Shown: positions 21,405 through 33,809, numbered from the stretch's first letter. The stretch: DNA of 64,000 nucleotides from Rebecca billardiae RCC1528 (GCA_965240325.2 OZ251248.1:1036554-1100553), one strand, 5' to 3'. Made by a program: numbers and translations. The notes: generated from the letters alone by a model not told the origin.

Positions 21405-24400
21405 GGTCGTGGTCGTGCTGCGCCGCGCCGGGTCCGAAGGCGTGCGGCGCGCCACCGCCCGCGGGCAGCAGGCCCCCGTCCGCGCCGTCCGCGCCGCCCG
21501 GCTGCGCGCCGGCGGCGCCGGCGCGGCCGGCGGCTGGGACCTCGACGCCGAGCGCGCGCGTCGCGGCGAAGGGCGGCGCGGGGAGCAGCGCGCCGCCGCC
21601 CGCGCCGCCGTCGACGGCGGCGCCCTCGTCCGCGCCGCCGTCGGCGCCCGGCGCGGTGCTGCTCCGGCTCGCGCGCGCGCTGCGCGGCGGGGTGCGCGGC
21701 GCGCCGGGCCCGTCCGCGCCGCCGTCCGCGCCGGCGGCGCCGTCGTCGCCCTCGGCGCCGCCGCCCCACAGCCCGCGGCGGTGCGCGGCGCGCAGCGCGG
21801 CCGCGCGCGGCGAGTGCGCCTCCTGCAGCGCCTCGGCCGAGGGTGTGTGCTCGCGCGAGAGCGGCGGCAGCGCGGCCTCCTCCTCGTCAAGGCCGAACGC
21901 GAGCGCGTCGAGCTGCGCGAGGCAGCGCGCGAGCGACGCGCGCACGTTCGCGCTCGACATGGGCACGTGCGGCAGCAGCAGCGGCGAGGGCGGCGGCGGC
22001 GCGCCCGCGGCGGCGGCGGCGGCGGCGCGCGGCGGCGGCGTGGCGGCCGCGTCGGCGCCGAGCGCGGCGGGCGTGGGCGAGCCGTCCGCCGCGTCCTCGG
22101 CCGCCGCGCCCGCGCGCGCGAGGAAGTCGAAGGTGTGGCTGGGCGCGTCCTTGGGCGCCTCCTGCGCGCGGCCAGGCGGGCGGGGCAGCGCAGCCGCGCG
22201 GCGGTGCGGCGGCGCGCGCGGGCTCAGCGGCGCGCGCGCGCGCAGGGCGGCGCGCGGCGCGGCCGCGCGGCGCGCGCGGCGCGGGCGCGCGCTCACGTGC
22301 AGCATCGCGCCGAGCACGTCCTCCGCCGCCGCCGCGGCCGCGGCGGAGGGCGGGTGCGCGAGCTGCTCGCACAGCAGCGCGGCGAGCGCGGCGAACTGCT
22401 GCGCGGACGCGTTGTGCCGCGAGTGCCCCACCCACGGCCGCAGCAGCTGCAGCGAGGCGAGGGCCCACGGCGCCGCGCCGTGCGCGAGCATCGTAGCGGC
22501 GAGCTGCAGCGTGAACCCCACCGCGGCGCGCGAGGCGAAGGCGAGCGAGAACTGCGCAAAGACGGCGTCGAGCAGCTGCGCCGCGTGCGCGTTGGCGCGC
22601 GAGCGCATCCGGCGCGGCGCGCCGCCGCCCGGCGCGGGCGGCGAGGCGGCGGGGCGCGCGGCGGCGGTCGACGCGCGCGCGGACGCGCCGTCGGGCGCTC
22701 GCTCGATCGCGGCTGCGTAGCGCTCGAGCGCATGGCTCAGCTCGCCGAGCGCGTAGTCGCAGTCGCGCACGAACGCCTGCAGCGCCGCCGCCGCGCCCGG
22801 CGCGCGCTGCTGCACCTGCGCCAGCCGCGTGAACACCACCGCGAGCACCAGCCGGTTGTCGGCGGGCAGCGCGTCGGCGTACGCCACGGCCAGCGCCTCC
22901 GCCACCGTCAGCGCATCGTCGACGGCGTACGGCGAGAGCAGCCCCTGCCAGGGCGCGCGGGGGCGCGCGCGCGCGCAGCGGGCGTCGGCGGCCGAGGCGG
23001 CGGCGGTGCGCGGGGCGGCGCGCGTGCGCGCGCGGCGCGCGGCGCGTGCCTTCACGAGCGGCGCGCTCAGCCGCACGTCGAGCGGCGCGCCGGGCGGCGC
23101 GCGCGACGGCGAGGCGGCGGCCGACGGCCTGCGGCCTCCGAGCAGCGCGCGCACGTGCGCGGCCGTCGCCAGCGGCCACTGCGCCACGAGCGCGCGCAGG
23201 AGCCCAAGCCCGAGCCTGCGCGCGCACCGCAGCGCAGCGCAGCGCGCACGCGCTTCAGACGTCACGCCTTCAACCAGGCACGGGGGCGCGCCGCGGCGGT
23301 GCGGGGGACGGGGCGGGGGGGCCGCACCGGAAGAGGGTGCACCGCTCGGTGGGGGAGGAGACGCACTCGGCGAGGGCTAGCGCCACCGCGCAGAGCAGCC
23401 GGCGCGTGCGCGGCAGGCCGTCGCGCCCCGCGGCCTGCAGCGCGGCGGCGGCGTCGGCGTCGGCCGCGTCGTCGGGCGTTGCCGCGTAGTGCGCGGGCTG
23501 CGCGCACAGCAGCGCTGCGGTGGCGAGCGCGCCCTCCGCCATGAACTGGCGCAGCGCCGCGCGCAGCAGCAGCGCGGCCTCGCGCAGCGCGGCGTGCGGC
23601 GGCGCTGGCTCGAGCGCGCCAAGCAGCTGCACGCACGAGTGGAGCGCGTGCGGGTCTGTGGCGCGCACGGCCCAGCGCAGCGCGAGCTGCGCCCACGCGC
23701 ACCGCACCGCGTCGCCGCCGCCGGGCAGCGCGGCCAGCAGCGCGGGCGCCCACGAGGCGTCCAGCACCGCGCCGCCCCACGCGCCGCCGCCGCCGCCGCC
23801 GCCGCCCGCCGCCGCCGCCGGCGCGCCCTGCGCGGCGCGGAGCGCGCCGATCGCGTCGTCGATCGCGGCGGCGCACGCGTCGAGCTCGGCGGGCGGCGCG
23901 CCCGCCGCGGCGAGCGCGCGCACGCCCGCGCCGCGCGCGAGGTCGGACGCGGCCGCGGCGCCGAACGCGCGGCGCGCGGCCGAGCCGCGCGCGTGCGCAA
24001 AGCCGACGGCGGCCGTGTGCAGCAGCAGCGGCAGCGCGCGGCCGTGCTCGCCGAGCAGCCCGGCGCCGCGCAGGCCCGCCGCGTCGAGCTGCGCGACGTC
24101 GAGCAGCAGCACGAACGCGGCCGTCTCGCGCGCGCCCAGCGGCTGCGGCCGCACCGCGCGCCCCTCGCGCCAGCGCAGCCACGCGGCGGGCTCGTCGGCC
24201 GACGGCGCGGGCTCGGCCTCGTCGCGCAGCTGGGCGAGCAGCGCGGCGCAGAGCGCGGGCGAGGCGTCGGTGCGCGCGATCGCGGTGGCGGCGGCGCGCA
24301 GCACGCGCATCGACCCCTCGGGCGACGCGGAGAGAGGCGCGAGCAGCGCCGCCGCGTCCGCGGCGTCGGCGGCCGCGCCGCCGGCGGCCGCGGCGCTGCC

Positions 24401-24796
24401 GCCGCCGCTGCGCCGCCGCCGCGCCGCCGCCGCGCCGGTCGGCGTCCGCGGCGGCGCCGCGGCCGCGGGCGAGCCGCCGCCGCCGTCGGCCTCGCGCTCG
24501 GCGCGCGCGTCGTCGTCGTCCACGCCCGCCGCGCACGCGCCCAGCCCGAGATCCACAATCTCGCCGATCACGCGCTCGGAGATTGGAATCTCGGCGGGCG
24601 CGCGCGGCGGCTCGGGGAGCGCGAGCTCGGCGGCGGCCGGGTGCGCGCACGCGAGCGCCGCCCAGCACGCGTCGAGCATGCGCTGGCAGCCCGCCGAGTC
24701 GGCGGAGCCCTCGGGCGCGGCGCACTCGGCGGAGACGCGGAGCAGCGCGCACACCGCGAGCCGCAGCTCCGGCCGCCACCCCGACCCGCCGCCGGG

Positions 24797-24829
<33 letters not shown>

Positions 24830-26179
24830 GGCGCCGGGCTCGCGGCGCGGCGCGTCCGCCGCCGCCGCCTCGGCGGCCGCGCGCGCGCCGAGCGTCGCGC
24901 CGAACGCGTGCAGGAACGGCAGGCAGAGGCGGAGCGCGTGCGCGCGCGCGTGCGGCGCGAGCTCGGCCGCGCACCCGGCGCCGAGCTCGGCGAGCAGCCG
25001 CGGCGCGAGCTCCGCGTGCGCCGGGCCGAGCGTGTCGGCGAAGCGCTCGGCCTCGGCGACGTGGGCGTGGCGCAGCGGCGGCGTGCCGCCGAGCAGGCCG
25101 GCGGCGTGTGGCCCGGCGTCCAGTCCGGGGCAGAGGTCCGGGCAGGCGCGCAGCGCGGCCACGAGCGCCACGCCCTCGCGCCGCAGCGGGCGCCAGTCGG
25201 AGACGAGCAGCACGAGCGCGAGGAGCAGCAGCCGCGCGGGCGGCGCGCGCGCGCGCTCGCCGCCCCACCACGCGGCGTGCGCGCGCAGCGTGCGCACGAG
25301 CGCGCGCGCACACGCCGTCGCCGCGCGCAGCCGGCGGCGCGGCTCGGCGCCGCCGCCGCCGTGCGCGGGCGCGTGCGCGTCGACGGCGGACGCGCGCAGC
25401 ACGCGCGCCATCAGCACGCCGAACGCGCCCGCGTTGTGCCGCGCGAGCTCGGCGAGCGCGCCCGCGACCGCGGCCTGCAGCGCCGCGCCGCAGTCCTCGC
25501 CGTCCTCGTCGTCGTCGCCCGAGCCCGCGTCGGCGGCCGCGGCCGCGGCGGCGGCGGTGGCGCCGCCCTCCGCGCCGCCGCCCGCGGGCGGCGCCGAGTG
25601 CGCGGCGGGCGGCGGCAGCGCGTCGAGCAGCCACTCGGCGATGCGCGCCTGCAGCCGCGCGGCCGCGCGCGCCGAGCCGTGCGGCACGCTCAGCGCGAGC
25701 GGGCCGGCGCGCAGCAGGCCGCGCACGCCGTCGAGCGCGGCGAGCTCGAGCGCCGCCGCGGCGCACTCGGCGCGCGGCGCCGCGCGCCGCCGCGGCGCGC
25801 GCGTGCCCGGCGCGACCGTCGCGCGCGCAAAGAGCACCGCGCACGGGTCGGCGGCGACGCCGTCGTCGGTGCCGCCGCCGCCGCCGCGCACGCTCGAGCT
25901 CGCGGCGGAGGAGAGCGGGCTGCCGCGCGCGCCGCCGAGCGCGGCGGCGGACGCGCCGCTCGGCGCGGGTGAGGACGCGGCGGCGGCGGCGGCGGCGGCG
26001 GCCGCCAGCCCGCCGCTGCCGCCGAGCGCGGCGCGCGCGAGCCCGCTCGGCCGCGCCGCGCGCGCCTCCGCGCCGCCGCCCGCGCGCTCGCCGCCGTCCG
26101 AGCCCGGCGCGGGCGGCGGCGGCGTCGCCGGGCGCAGGCCGCCGCCGCCGCCGCCGCCCGCGGCGGCGCCGACCTCCGA

Positions 26180-26210
<31 letters not shown>

Positions 26211-27297
26211 GCCGACGCGCCGCCGCCGCACCCCGCCGCCGACTCGGAGCCGCCGCCGTTGTCGGCGCCGCCGGCGCCGGCGCCGCGCTCGGCGTGCGCG
26301 GCCGAGCCTCGCGTGGACGCGGGGGTGAGCGCGGCGGAGGACGCGGCGGGCGGCGGCGGCTGCGCGGCCGAGCGCGCGCCGTCGCGCACCGCGCTCGCCG
26401 CGAGCGCCGCGAGCAGTCGGAAGCAGTCCTCCGCGCGCACCGACGCGACGCGGCCGCGCGCCGCGGCCGCCTCGGTGTGCGCCGCGAGCAGCTGCGCCGC
26501 CGCCAGCCGCGCGGCCGCGGGCCACGTGGCGCACTCGCGCGCCACGTCGGCGGAGCGCTGCAGCCAGCCGCCGACGAGCCGGCCGAGCAGCGCCTCGGCG
26601 CCGCGCGCCGCAGGGTCCTCCGCCTGCGCCACCGCCGCCGCCGCCTCCTCCTCGCCGCCGCCGCCGCCGCCGCCGTCCGCGCCGCCGCCCTCGCTGCGGC
26701 GGCGCGCGCCGCGCGGCGCGGCGCGCGTGTGCGCGGCGACGAGCTGCGCGATGAAGGGCAGGACGGCGGGGAGCGGCGCGCTCGGCTCGGCCGACGGCTG
26801 CGCGGGCGGCGGCGCCGCCCGCAGCCCGACGCGCGGCAGCCCAGCCACAGAGCGCGCGGACAGCGAGCCGAGCGCGCACGTGTGGTAGTGGTGCTGCGCG
26901 GGCGGCGGCTGCGAGCTGTGGTGGTGGTGCGGCGGCGGCTGCTGCTGCGCGCCCGCGTGCAGGTGGCCAAAGCCGGCCGCGCCGCTGCTGCCGCCGCCGC
27001 CGCCGTGGTGGTGGTGGGGCGTGCCGCCCGCCGGCGGCGCCCCCGCGCCCAGCTGCGCCGCCTCGGCCGCGTGCGCGAGCGCGCCGAGCAGCGCTTCGTG
27101 GCACGCCGAGCCCGCGGGCGCCGCGCACAGCGCGCGGCGCAGAGCGGCGAGCGCGGCCGAGCGCGGCGGCAGCGCGCCGAGCAGCCCGAGGCAGCGGCCG
27201 ACGAAGGCGGCGAGCGCGTCCGCGTCCGCGTCGGCGGCGGAGGGCGGCGCGGCGGCGCCCGCCTCGCGCGGCGGCGGCAGCAGCCACGCCGCGGCCG

Positions 27298-27332
<35 letters not shown>

Positions 27333-28465
27333 CCGCGCGGCCGCCGCCGCGCCGCCGCCGCCGCGTGCGGCGCCGGCTGCTGGCTCAGCTTGAGCGGCGG
27401 CACGGCCGAGGCGGCCGCGAGCGGGCGGCCGACGGAGGCGGCGTCCTGCGGCGTGGACGGCGCGCTCGCGGCCGCGGAGGGCGGCGTAACGGCCGCGGAG
27501 GGCGGCGTAACCGCCACCTGCTGCGGCGTCGTCTGCTGCCGCGCGCCGAGCGGCGGCGCGGCGGGCGGGCGCGCGGCGGCGGAGGGCGGCGCGAAGACGG
27601 CGACGAACGTCCCCATCTCCTCCCACAGCGCGCTCGCCGGCGTGGGCGCGCCGTCGCCCTCGCCGTGCGCCGGGCAGAGCGCGATGCCGTCAAACTTGGC
27701 GAGCGCTAGCCGCCAGCTGCCGAGCAGCTGCGGGCGCAGCGAGCGCGAGGAGCGGAGCAGCGCGGCGCGCACGGCGGCCGGCGCGAACGGGCGGCCGAGC
27801 GCGCGGCGCGAGCCGCTCGTGGGCGCGCGGCTGAGCGGCGGCGGGCCCTCCGCGCCGCGCGCGCCGGCGGCGGCGCGCGGCTCGGCGGCGCCGCCGCCGT
27901 CGAGGCGCGCGAGCACGGGCCACAGCGCGCGCGGCGGCGGCGGCGGGCCGCCCGGCAGCGCGCGGGGCGCGCGGCGGCGGCGCGCGCCGCGCGGCTCGGC
28001 CGCCGCACCCGCCTTCTTCTCCGCGAGCAGCCGGTCGCGCGAGCGGTGCGAGCGGAGCGCGGGCATCGTGCCGCCAAACGCGCCGCCGCCCCCGGAGCCG
28101 GCGCTGCCGCGCGCGCTGCGCGCCGGCTCGCCGCCGCTCGCGCGCTCGGCGCGGCGCGCCAGCCCGCGCGCGGGCGGCGCCGCCGCCTCCTCCTCCTCCT
28201 CCTCCGAGCCGCCCTCCTCCTCCCCCGAGCCCTCCTCGGAGCCCGCCTCCGCGCGCCCCTCCAGGCGGGCCAGCGGGTGCGCGCCCAGTTCGGTCAGCAT
28301 GGCCGCCGCCTGCGCGCACGCCCAGCCCTCCGGGTGCAGCGCCCAGAGCAGGCACGCGCACTCGGCGCGCAGCCGCAGCCGCGTCCACTGCGCGCGCTCG
28401 GAGGGCGGCGGCGGCGTCGCGCCCTCCTCGCCGTCCTCGCCGCCGTCACCGCCCCCGCCGGCCTC

Positions 28466-28498
<33 letters not shown>

Positions 28499-30025
28499 TC
28501 GCGGCACAAAGCGTCGCAGCGCGCCGAGCGCGGCGCGCGCGGCGCCGAGGCTGGCGCCGAGCTCGTCGTCGTCGGCGCCGGACGCGGCGGCGAGGCGGTC
28601 GACCATCGCGCCGAGCGCGAGCGCCGCGTGCGCCCGCGTCGCGCCCGGCGCGCGCACGCGCTCCGCGAGCGCGGCGGCGCACGCGGCCGCGACCGGGCGC
28701 GAGGGCGCGAGCGCGAGCCGCGCGAGCGCGCGCAGCGCGCCCTCCTCCGCCGACGGCGAGGGCGCGCGCAGCGCGGGGACGCACGCGATGGCGGGGGAGA
28801 GCACGGCCTCGGGGGTCGAGTCGGCGACCACGAGCGCGAGCACCGCCGCGCCCAGCCCGTCCATCCGCTCCGACAGCGCCGCCGCCGCCGGCTTGAGCCG
28901 AGCGATCGCCGCGAGCGCCGCGAGCGCCGCGCCGCGCGCCTCGGCGCTGTACGCGCTCGCGTGGCCGCGGAGCACGTCGTCGATGGCGGCGAGGGCGTGG
29001 GCGGGGTGCAGCCGGCCGGCCTCGACGAGCACGCTCGTGCTCACCTTCCCGTCCGCCACGCTCAGCTCGCCCGACGAGTAGACGCTCTTGCGCGGCAGCA
29101 GCTGCCCCGTGAGCCGCTCGAGCGGGCCCGCAAAGCCGTGCGGGTCTCGGCGGACAAACTGCGGCGGCAGCTCGCGCAGCAGCTGGAGGAGGCGCTGCGC
29201 GGCGCGGCCGCCGAGGCCCTCCTTGCGCGCGCGCGCGACGAGCGCGCCGAGCACCTCCTTCCGCCACCGCCGCCACGCCTCCTCCGAGCCGTGCGACAGC
29301 ATCGTCGAAGCGAGGTCGAGGCAAAAGGGCGCGTGCCGCGCGCGCCGCGCCCACCGCAGCGCGCCGCCGAGCAGCGCCGAGTACGCGGCCCAGAACTCCT
29401 GCAGCGCGCGGCCGCCGCGCTCGGCGAACGCGGCCCACTCGCCGTTCTGCTCCGGCGAGAGCAGCCGGCGGAAGATCCGGTCGAGCGCCTGCGCGGCGCG
29501 GTCGGGGCGAGCGCGCGCGGCCGCGCGGCGCGTGAGGCGCGCGGCGGCCGCGCGCCGGCGGCGCGGCGGCGGCGCGGCGGGCGTACGTTGCACACTTCGG
29601 AGCGCAGCACGCGGCGCTCGATGCGGCCGAGCGCGGCGCTCAGCGCCTTCACGTACTCCAGCGTCGCCACCGCCGAGCCGTCCTCCCCCGCGCTCCAGCC
29701 GAGGTGCAGCACGGTGGTCGCGCGCTGGTACGGCACCAGCTCGCGCTGCGCGTCCGAGGCGCGCGTGGCCTCGAGGCGGGCGACGTACAGGCGGACGGCG
29801 GCGAGGAGGTGGACGCGCGCGCGGGAGAGCTGGCCCACGCACCGCGTCGCCGCCTCGCGCACCGCGGGCGGGTGCCGCGTGTCGATGTGCTCGAAGCAGA
29901 AGCGCAGCACCGCCGAGGGCACGAGGGCGACGCTGAGAGGGTCGCGCGCGCCCGCGTGCTGCAGCACGGCGTGCGCCGCCTGCAGCACGTACAGCAGCGC
30001 GGCCTGCGCGCGGCGCGCGTCGCGT

Positions 30026-30056
<31 letters not shown>

Positions 30057-30600
30057 TCAGTCGGCCCGCGCCGCCGCGGCGCGCGCGCGCAGGCGCGCGG
30101 GCGGCGCGCGCGGTGCGCGCGCGCACGTCGCTCGGCGAGAGCTGTGCCGACGCCTTGGGCCCGGCGGCGGCGCGCGCGCGCTCGTGCGCGGGCGGCGCGG
30201 GGCCGAGCGGCTCGAGCTTCGCCGTCACCACCGCCGCGACCGCGAGCAGGTGCTCGCAGATCACCGGCGCGAGGTCGGTGCGGAAGCGCGACAGCCAGCG
30301 CAGCAGCAGCGCGCACTGCTGCGCGCGCTGCGCGGGGCTGAGCTCCTCGGCGGCGGCGAGGCACGCGGCGCGCACGGCGGCGGGCGGGTTGAGGACGGAC
30401 GACGCCGCCGTGCCCCCGCCGCCCGCGCCCGAGCCCGCGAGCAGCAGCGCCTCCAGCTGCGCGAACGCGTCGTTGAGGAAGCGCAGCGCCGCCTCGTGCT
30501 CGTGCCGGATCGTCGCGCCGGCGGTGCCGACGCGCGCGGCGGGGACGGCGCCCTGCGAGGCGCCGCGGCGGTGCCACGGCGCGAGCGAGCGCGCCGCCAT
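21304..30600 (-). CDS. FRY: Furry / MOR2-PAG1 / Tao3 family cell-morphogenesis scaffold
   Basis: Giant HEAT/ARM-like protein, about 2,900 residues, in the size range of Furry. Exons complement(21304-22161, 22297-22944, about 23056-23215, 23343-29488, about 29587-30003, 30127-30600); the two 'about' donors have alternatives (23050; 29596), and 23328 is an alternative to 23343. Furry proteins activate NDR kinases and act on polarised growth, mitosis and microtubules. Supporting segments: an N-terminal helical region (FWAAYSALLGGALRWARR, KVSTSVLVEAGRLHPAHAL), LAPRLLAELGAGCAAELAPH, LPLLLHTAAVGFAHARG, and the diagnostic-looking CAWAQLALRWAVRATDPHAL with HSCVQLLGALEP. Linkers are long Gly/Ala/Ser tracts. 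The C-terminus ends in poly-Asp coded by a (GTC)n run at 21308-21415. Family call is by pattern of distant similarity, so moderate. Start ATG 30600 was chosen for context; an ATG at 30756 is in frame. Confidence 0.68.
21308..21415. repeat. (GTC)n run encoding poly-Asp tail
   Basis: Two blocks of GTC triplets (21308-21337 and 21361-21408), read on the minus strand as aspartate runs that form the acidic C-terminus of the Furry-like protein, interrupted by LSLGSTAS. Confidence 0.9.
30014..30060. repeat. Pentamer repeat (GTCGC)n inside Furry intron 1
   Basis: About eight copies of GTCGC/GCGTC in the 123-bp first intron (30004-30126). The intron length is a multiple of three and open in frame, so it could be mistaken for coding DNA; the translation is Arg/Asp/Ala junk. 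Confidence 0.85.
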
Positions 30601-30928
30601 CGGCGCGCGCGCACCACCGGGGGCCGCCCGCCGCGCCTTGCTGCCTGCCGGCGCGCGCGCCGGCGGCAGCCTTTTGCCCCGGAGAGCGCGGTCGTGCCCG
30701 GCCGCCGTGCGGTGCCCTCGCCGCGCAACTTCTGAACTCTGAACTCGTCCAAGCACCGCGCTACGACTACAGTAGTACTAGCTCGTAGCTCTACGACGGC
30801 TCGCGCCGACGAACAATGAACAGGCGGCGGATGCTACCCCCATACAGTACAGTACGCTCATTGCCGAGCCTGGCGCGCCGCGCGGCACACGCCGGCCGCG
30901 CGCCGCGATCGAGCGTGCCGAGAGGCCC
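30601..30928. other. Intergenic region upstream of Furry-like gene
   Basis: 328 bp between the start of the Furry-like gene and the end of the MFS gene, both minus strand. The centre (30740-30860) is less GC-rich (ACTACAGTAGTACTAGC, ACAGTACAGTACGC). Likely promoter of Furry plus 3' UTR of the carrier. No ORF is supported. Confidence 0.5.
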
Positions 30929-32640
30929 TCAGCCGACGACGAGGCGCGGCTTGAGCGGCGCGTACAGCCGCGAGAGCGCGAGCGCGGCCGCGGACATGGC
31001 GGCGAAGAGGTGGAAGACGCCGCGCCAGCCGACGACGCGCTGCAGCTCCTTGGTGAGCGTCACGGCGGCGATGCTCGCCAGCCCAAACGCGGAGAAGAGC
31101 ACCGCGTACACGGCCGCGCCGTCCTTGGCGCCGAAGGTGTTGGCGCACGCCGTCGGGAACATGGCAAAGTTGCCGCCCATGCACGCGAGGAAGGTGCACG
31201 TGAGCGCGAGGAAGAGCCCGCGCGAGCGCAGCACCGCGTCGGTCGTGTAGAGCGCGCACGCGCCGATCTGCGTGAGCGCGAGCGCCATGAAGGTCGGCTT
31301 GAAGCCGATGATGTCGGAGAGCGTCGCCCAGCCCACGCGGCCCAGCCCGTTGCACAGCGTCGCGAGCCCGCCGGCGAGGGAGAGGAAGCCTGCGGGCGCG
31401 GCGCGTCCGAGCGCGCCGCCGCGCGTGAGCGGCCGCGCGCCGCGCGCGCCGCGCCGCGCGCGCCGACGGTGCGCGCGCCGCGCGCCGCGCTGCCGCACCG
31501 TCGTCTGCGAGCGCGGGCGACGAGAGCGCAAACGTCTTGTACACGGCGGCGACGTTGAGGCCGGCGGGCGCGGCGAGGAGGATGGTGAACCAGAGCAGGT
31601 AGAAGGTGGGCGAGCGCATCGCCTCGCCGAACGTGCGGTCGATCGACATGCGCGGCGCCTTGGGCTTGGCGTCCGCCGCGCCGCCCTTGGCGACGGCCGA
31701 GGGCGCGGGCGCGGGCGGGCCCTTGACGAGCGCGGCGGAGCAGAGGCCGAGGAGCGCGTAGCAGCACGCGAGCGTGCGGAGCATCTTGGGGAAGGCGGCG
31801 TACACCGCGTCGGGGAACACGCCCGCCGCCAGCTTGAGCTTCCCCGGGTTGGCGATGGCCGCGCCGAGCAGCGTGAACACAAAGCCGCCTGCCGCGCGCG
31901 CGCGCGCGGAGGGCGCGGGTGAGGGCGGGGCCTCGCGCGCGCGCGCGCGCGACAGGCGCGCGGCGCGCACCGAAGCCAAAGCCGAGCAGCACCGCGCCGT
32001 TCACCAGCCCCTTCGACTTTGGGAACCAGCCCCAGCCCGCGCCCATCGGCGCGGTGTACGCCAGCCCCACGCCCAGTCCAAAGAGCAGCGAGTAGCCCAG
32101 CAGGAAGGAGCGGAGCGTGTGCGCGTACGAGGCGGCGAAGATGCCGGCGTTCATCACGCCCGAGCCGATGAGGATGGAGGCCTTCGGGCCGAGCGCCTTC
32201 TGCAGCTTCGCGCCCACCGGCATCGCGAGCATCTGCGACGCGATCAGCAGCGGGATCACGAGCAGCGCGTCGGGCTGCCGGCCCGGGTGCGGCGCGCCGT
32301 CAAAGAACTTCATGCCGGGCGGCATGTAGCCGATGAAGGAGCCCCAGCAGTACATCGTACCCAGCGTCATGTGCAGCAGCGTGCCGCCCAGCACCGAGAG
32401 CACGCCCGCGAGCGGCGGCCCCGCCGCCGGCTTGGCGGCCGCGGCCGCGCCGCCGCGCCGCTCGGCCGCGAGCGCCGCCGCCGCCGCCGGCACGAGCGGC
32501 TGCGGCGCGGCGGTGGCGCGCGCCGCGCCGCCGCGCAGGCGGAGCACGGAGGAGGGCTTGCCGCGCGCGCCCAGCGGCTCGGGCCGCGCCGCCGCCGCCG
32601 CCGCGCAGCAGCAGCCGAGCACGACGAGCGCCGCGCGCAT
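30929..32640 (-). CDS. Major facilitator superfamily carrier, oxalate/formate antiporter (OFA)-like
   Basis: Exons complement(30929-31389, 31499-31888, 31971-32640), all GT-AG, 506 residues, 12 predicted helices. Helix 1 region TLLHMTLGTMYCWGSFIGYM and motifs GVGLAYTAPMGAGWGWFPKS, GLVNGAVLLGFGFG, PTFYLLWFTILLAAPAGLN and GLGRVGWATLSD match OFA-type MFS proteins that move monocarboxylates or dicarboxylates. The start ATG 32640 gives a signal-like leader (AALVVLGCCCAAAAA) followed by SSVLRLRGG at residues 30-38. That leader-plus-LRLRGG arrangement is seen in organelle- or ER-targeted proteins of some chromist algae, so targeting to a plastid-associated or secretory membrane is possible (inference). 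Substrate unknown. Divergent from uL6, 230 bp apart. Confidence 0.83.
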
Positions 32641-32870
32641 GGTGGCAGTGCCGGTGATGAGCTCGGGCGGCGCACCACCCGGCCCGATCTGAGATCGCTC
32701 GCAGCCGGACTTGCTGCAAGCCCGGAGCGCGAGGCAAAGTCCGGGTATGCCTCCGACCCGCCCGGACTGCGCTGACCACCATCCTTCTGAGGAGCTGCTC
32801 GGCCACGCGGCAGGCCCGCCCCAGCGCGTCAGCCAGCCTCGAGTGTGGAGGCGACGCACGCGCGGGCGTC
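32641..32870. promoter_or_regulatory. Divergent intergenic spacer, probable shared promoter
   Basis: 230 bp between the start codons of the MFS carrier (-) and ribosomal protein uL6 (+). No recognised motif. Confidence 0.35.
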
Positions 32871-33809
32871 ATGCGGCAGATTCAGAAGAGCCAGACGATC
32901 ACCGTGCCGGAGGGCGGTGAGCGCCCGCCCGGCGCGACCCCGCCCTCGGCCCGGCCGCGCGCGCCGCCCGGCCCGCGGCGCGCGCGCCGACCGCCCACGG
33001 GCGGCGGCGGCGGCGCGCGGGTCGCGCCCCGCCGGGCTGACCGCGCGCGACCGCGCGCCGCGCGCAGTCACGCTCGACGTCAAGGCGCGCGTGGTGACGG
33101 TGAAGGGGCCGCGGGGGACGCTGCAGAAGTCCTTCAAGCACTGCCCCGTCGACATCTACAAGCTCGAGGACGGCAAGGTCAAGGTCGAGAAGTGGTTTGG
33201 CAACACGAAGCAGGGCGCCACCATCCGCACCGTCTGCAGCCACATGAACAACATGGTCATCGGCGTGACCAAGGCACGCGCGCGCCGCGCGGCGTGGGAA
33301 CGGAGCGGGCGGAGCGGGCGGCCCGTGCAGCGCGGGCGGCCAAGCAAATGCGTGGCCGCGCGGCGTGCACGGACGGTTGGGCGCGCGGCGTGCGCGCGCG
33401 CGCGCCGGTGCGGCCGGCTGATAGGCCCGCCGCCGCCCGCCGCCGCCGCCGCCGCTGTCGCGCCGCCCGCTGCCGCCGCTCTCGCCGCGCGCAGGGCTAC
33501 GAGTACAAGATGCGCTTCGTGTACGCGCACTTCCCGATCAACGTCGCCCTCGTCGAGAAGGACACGGTCGTCGAGATCCGCAACTTCCTCGGCGAGAAGA
33601 TCGTGCGGCGAATCAAGTGCCACGAGGGCGTGACGGTGAAGCGCAGCGCCGACGTGAAGGACGAGATCTGCCTGTACGGCAACGACATCGAGAAGGTGTC
33701 GCTCAGCGCCGCGCTGATCAACCAGGCGTGCCACGTGAAGAACAAGGACATCCGGAAGTTCCTCGACGGCATCTACATCTCCGAGCGCAACGTCATCGGC
33801 GCCAACTGA
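32871..33809 (+). CDS. RPL9: Large-subunit ribosomal protein uL6 (RPL9)
   Basis: Component of the cytosolic 60S subunit near the sarcin-ricin loop and the translation-factor site. Exons 32871-32916, 33068-33273 and 33495-33809 give 188 residues, the usual eukaryotic length. Conserved parts are visible: [58 protein letters not shown], and the C-terminal [17 protein letters not shown]. Intron 1 (151 bp) is GT-AG. Intron 2 (221 bp) must start with GC, because only AAG|GCACGC keeps the conserved VTKG; the nearest GT donor would delete Val-Thr-Lys. The gene is divergent from the MFS carrier. A firm identification and useful for phylogenetic placement. Confidence 0.97.
   Translation: MRQIQKSQTITVPEGGERPPGATPPSARPRAPPGPRRARRPPTGGGGGARVAPRRADRARPRAARSHARRQGARGDGEGAAGDAAEVLQALPRRHLQARGRQGQGREVVWQHEAGRHHPHRLQPHEQHGHRRDQGTRAPRGVGTERAERAARAARAAKQMRGRAACTDGWARGVRARAPVRPADRPAAARRRRRRCRAARCRRSRRAQGYEYKMRFVYAHFPINVALVEKDTVVEIRNFLGEKIVRRIKCHEGVTVKRSADVKDEICLYGNDIEKVSLSAALINQACHVKNKDIRKFLDGIYISERNVIGAN

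Noticed and set aside
22162-22296. In-frame segment of the Furry C-terminal ORF as coding
   Set aside because: It translates to Arg/Ala/Pro-rich junk and has CAC|GTGAGC and GCGCGCAG borders in phase 0, so it is treated as a 135-bp intron.
21085-23544. 819-codon plus-strand ORF across the poly-Asp run and Furry 3' end
   Set aside because: It is antisense to the Furry exons, crosses the octamer repeat and reads poly-Val/Arg; a shadow frame.
23489-30742. Long plus-strand frames opposite the Furry-like gene
   Set aside because: Composition is Arg/Ala/Gly-dominated with no domain; the minus strand carries coherent helical repeats over 9 kb.
32641-32859. N-terminal extension of the MFS carrier from an ATG at 32859
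   Set aside because: The extension is Trp/Ser/Gly-rich without similarity and would bury the signal-like leader that starts at 32640.
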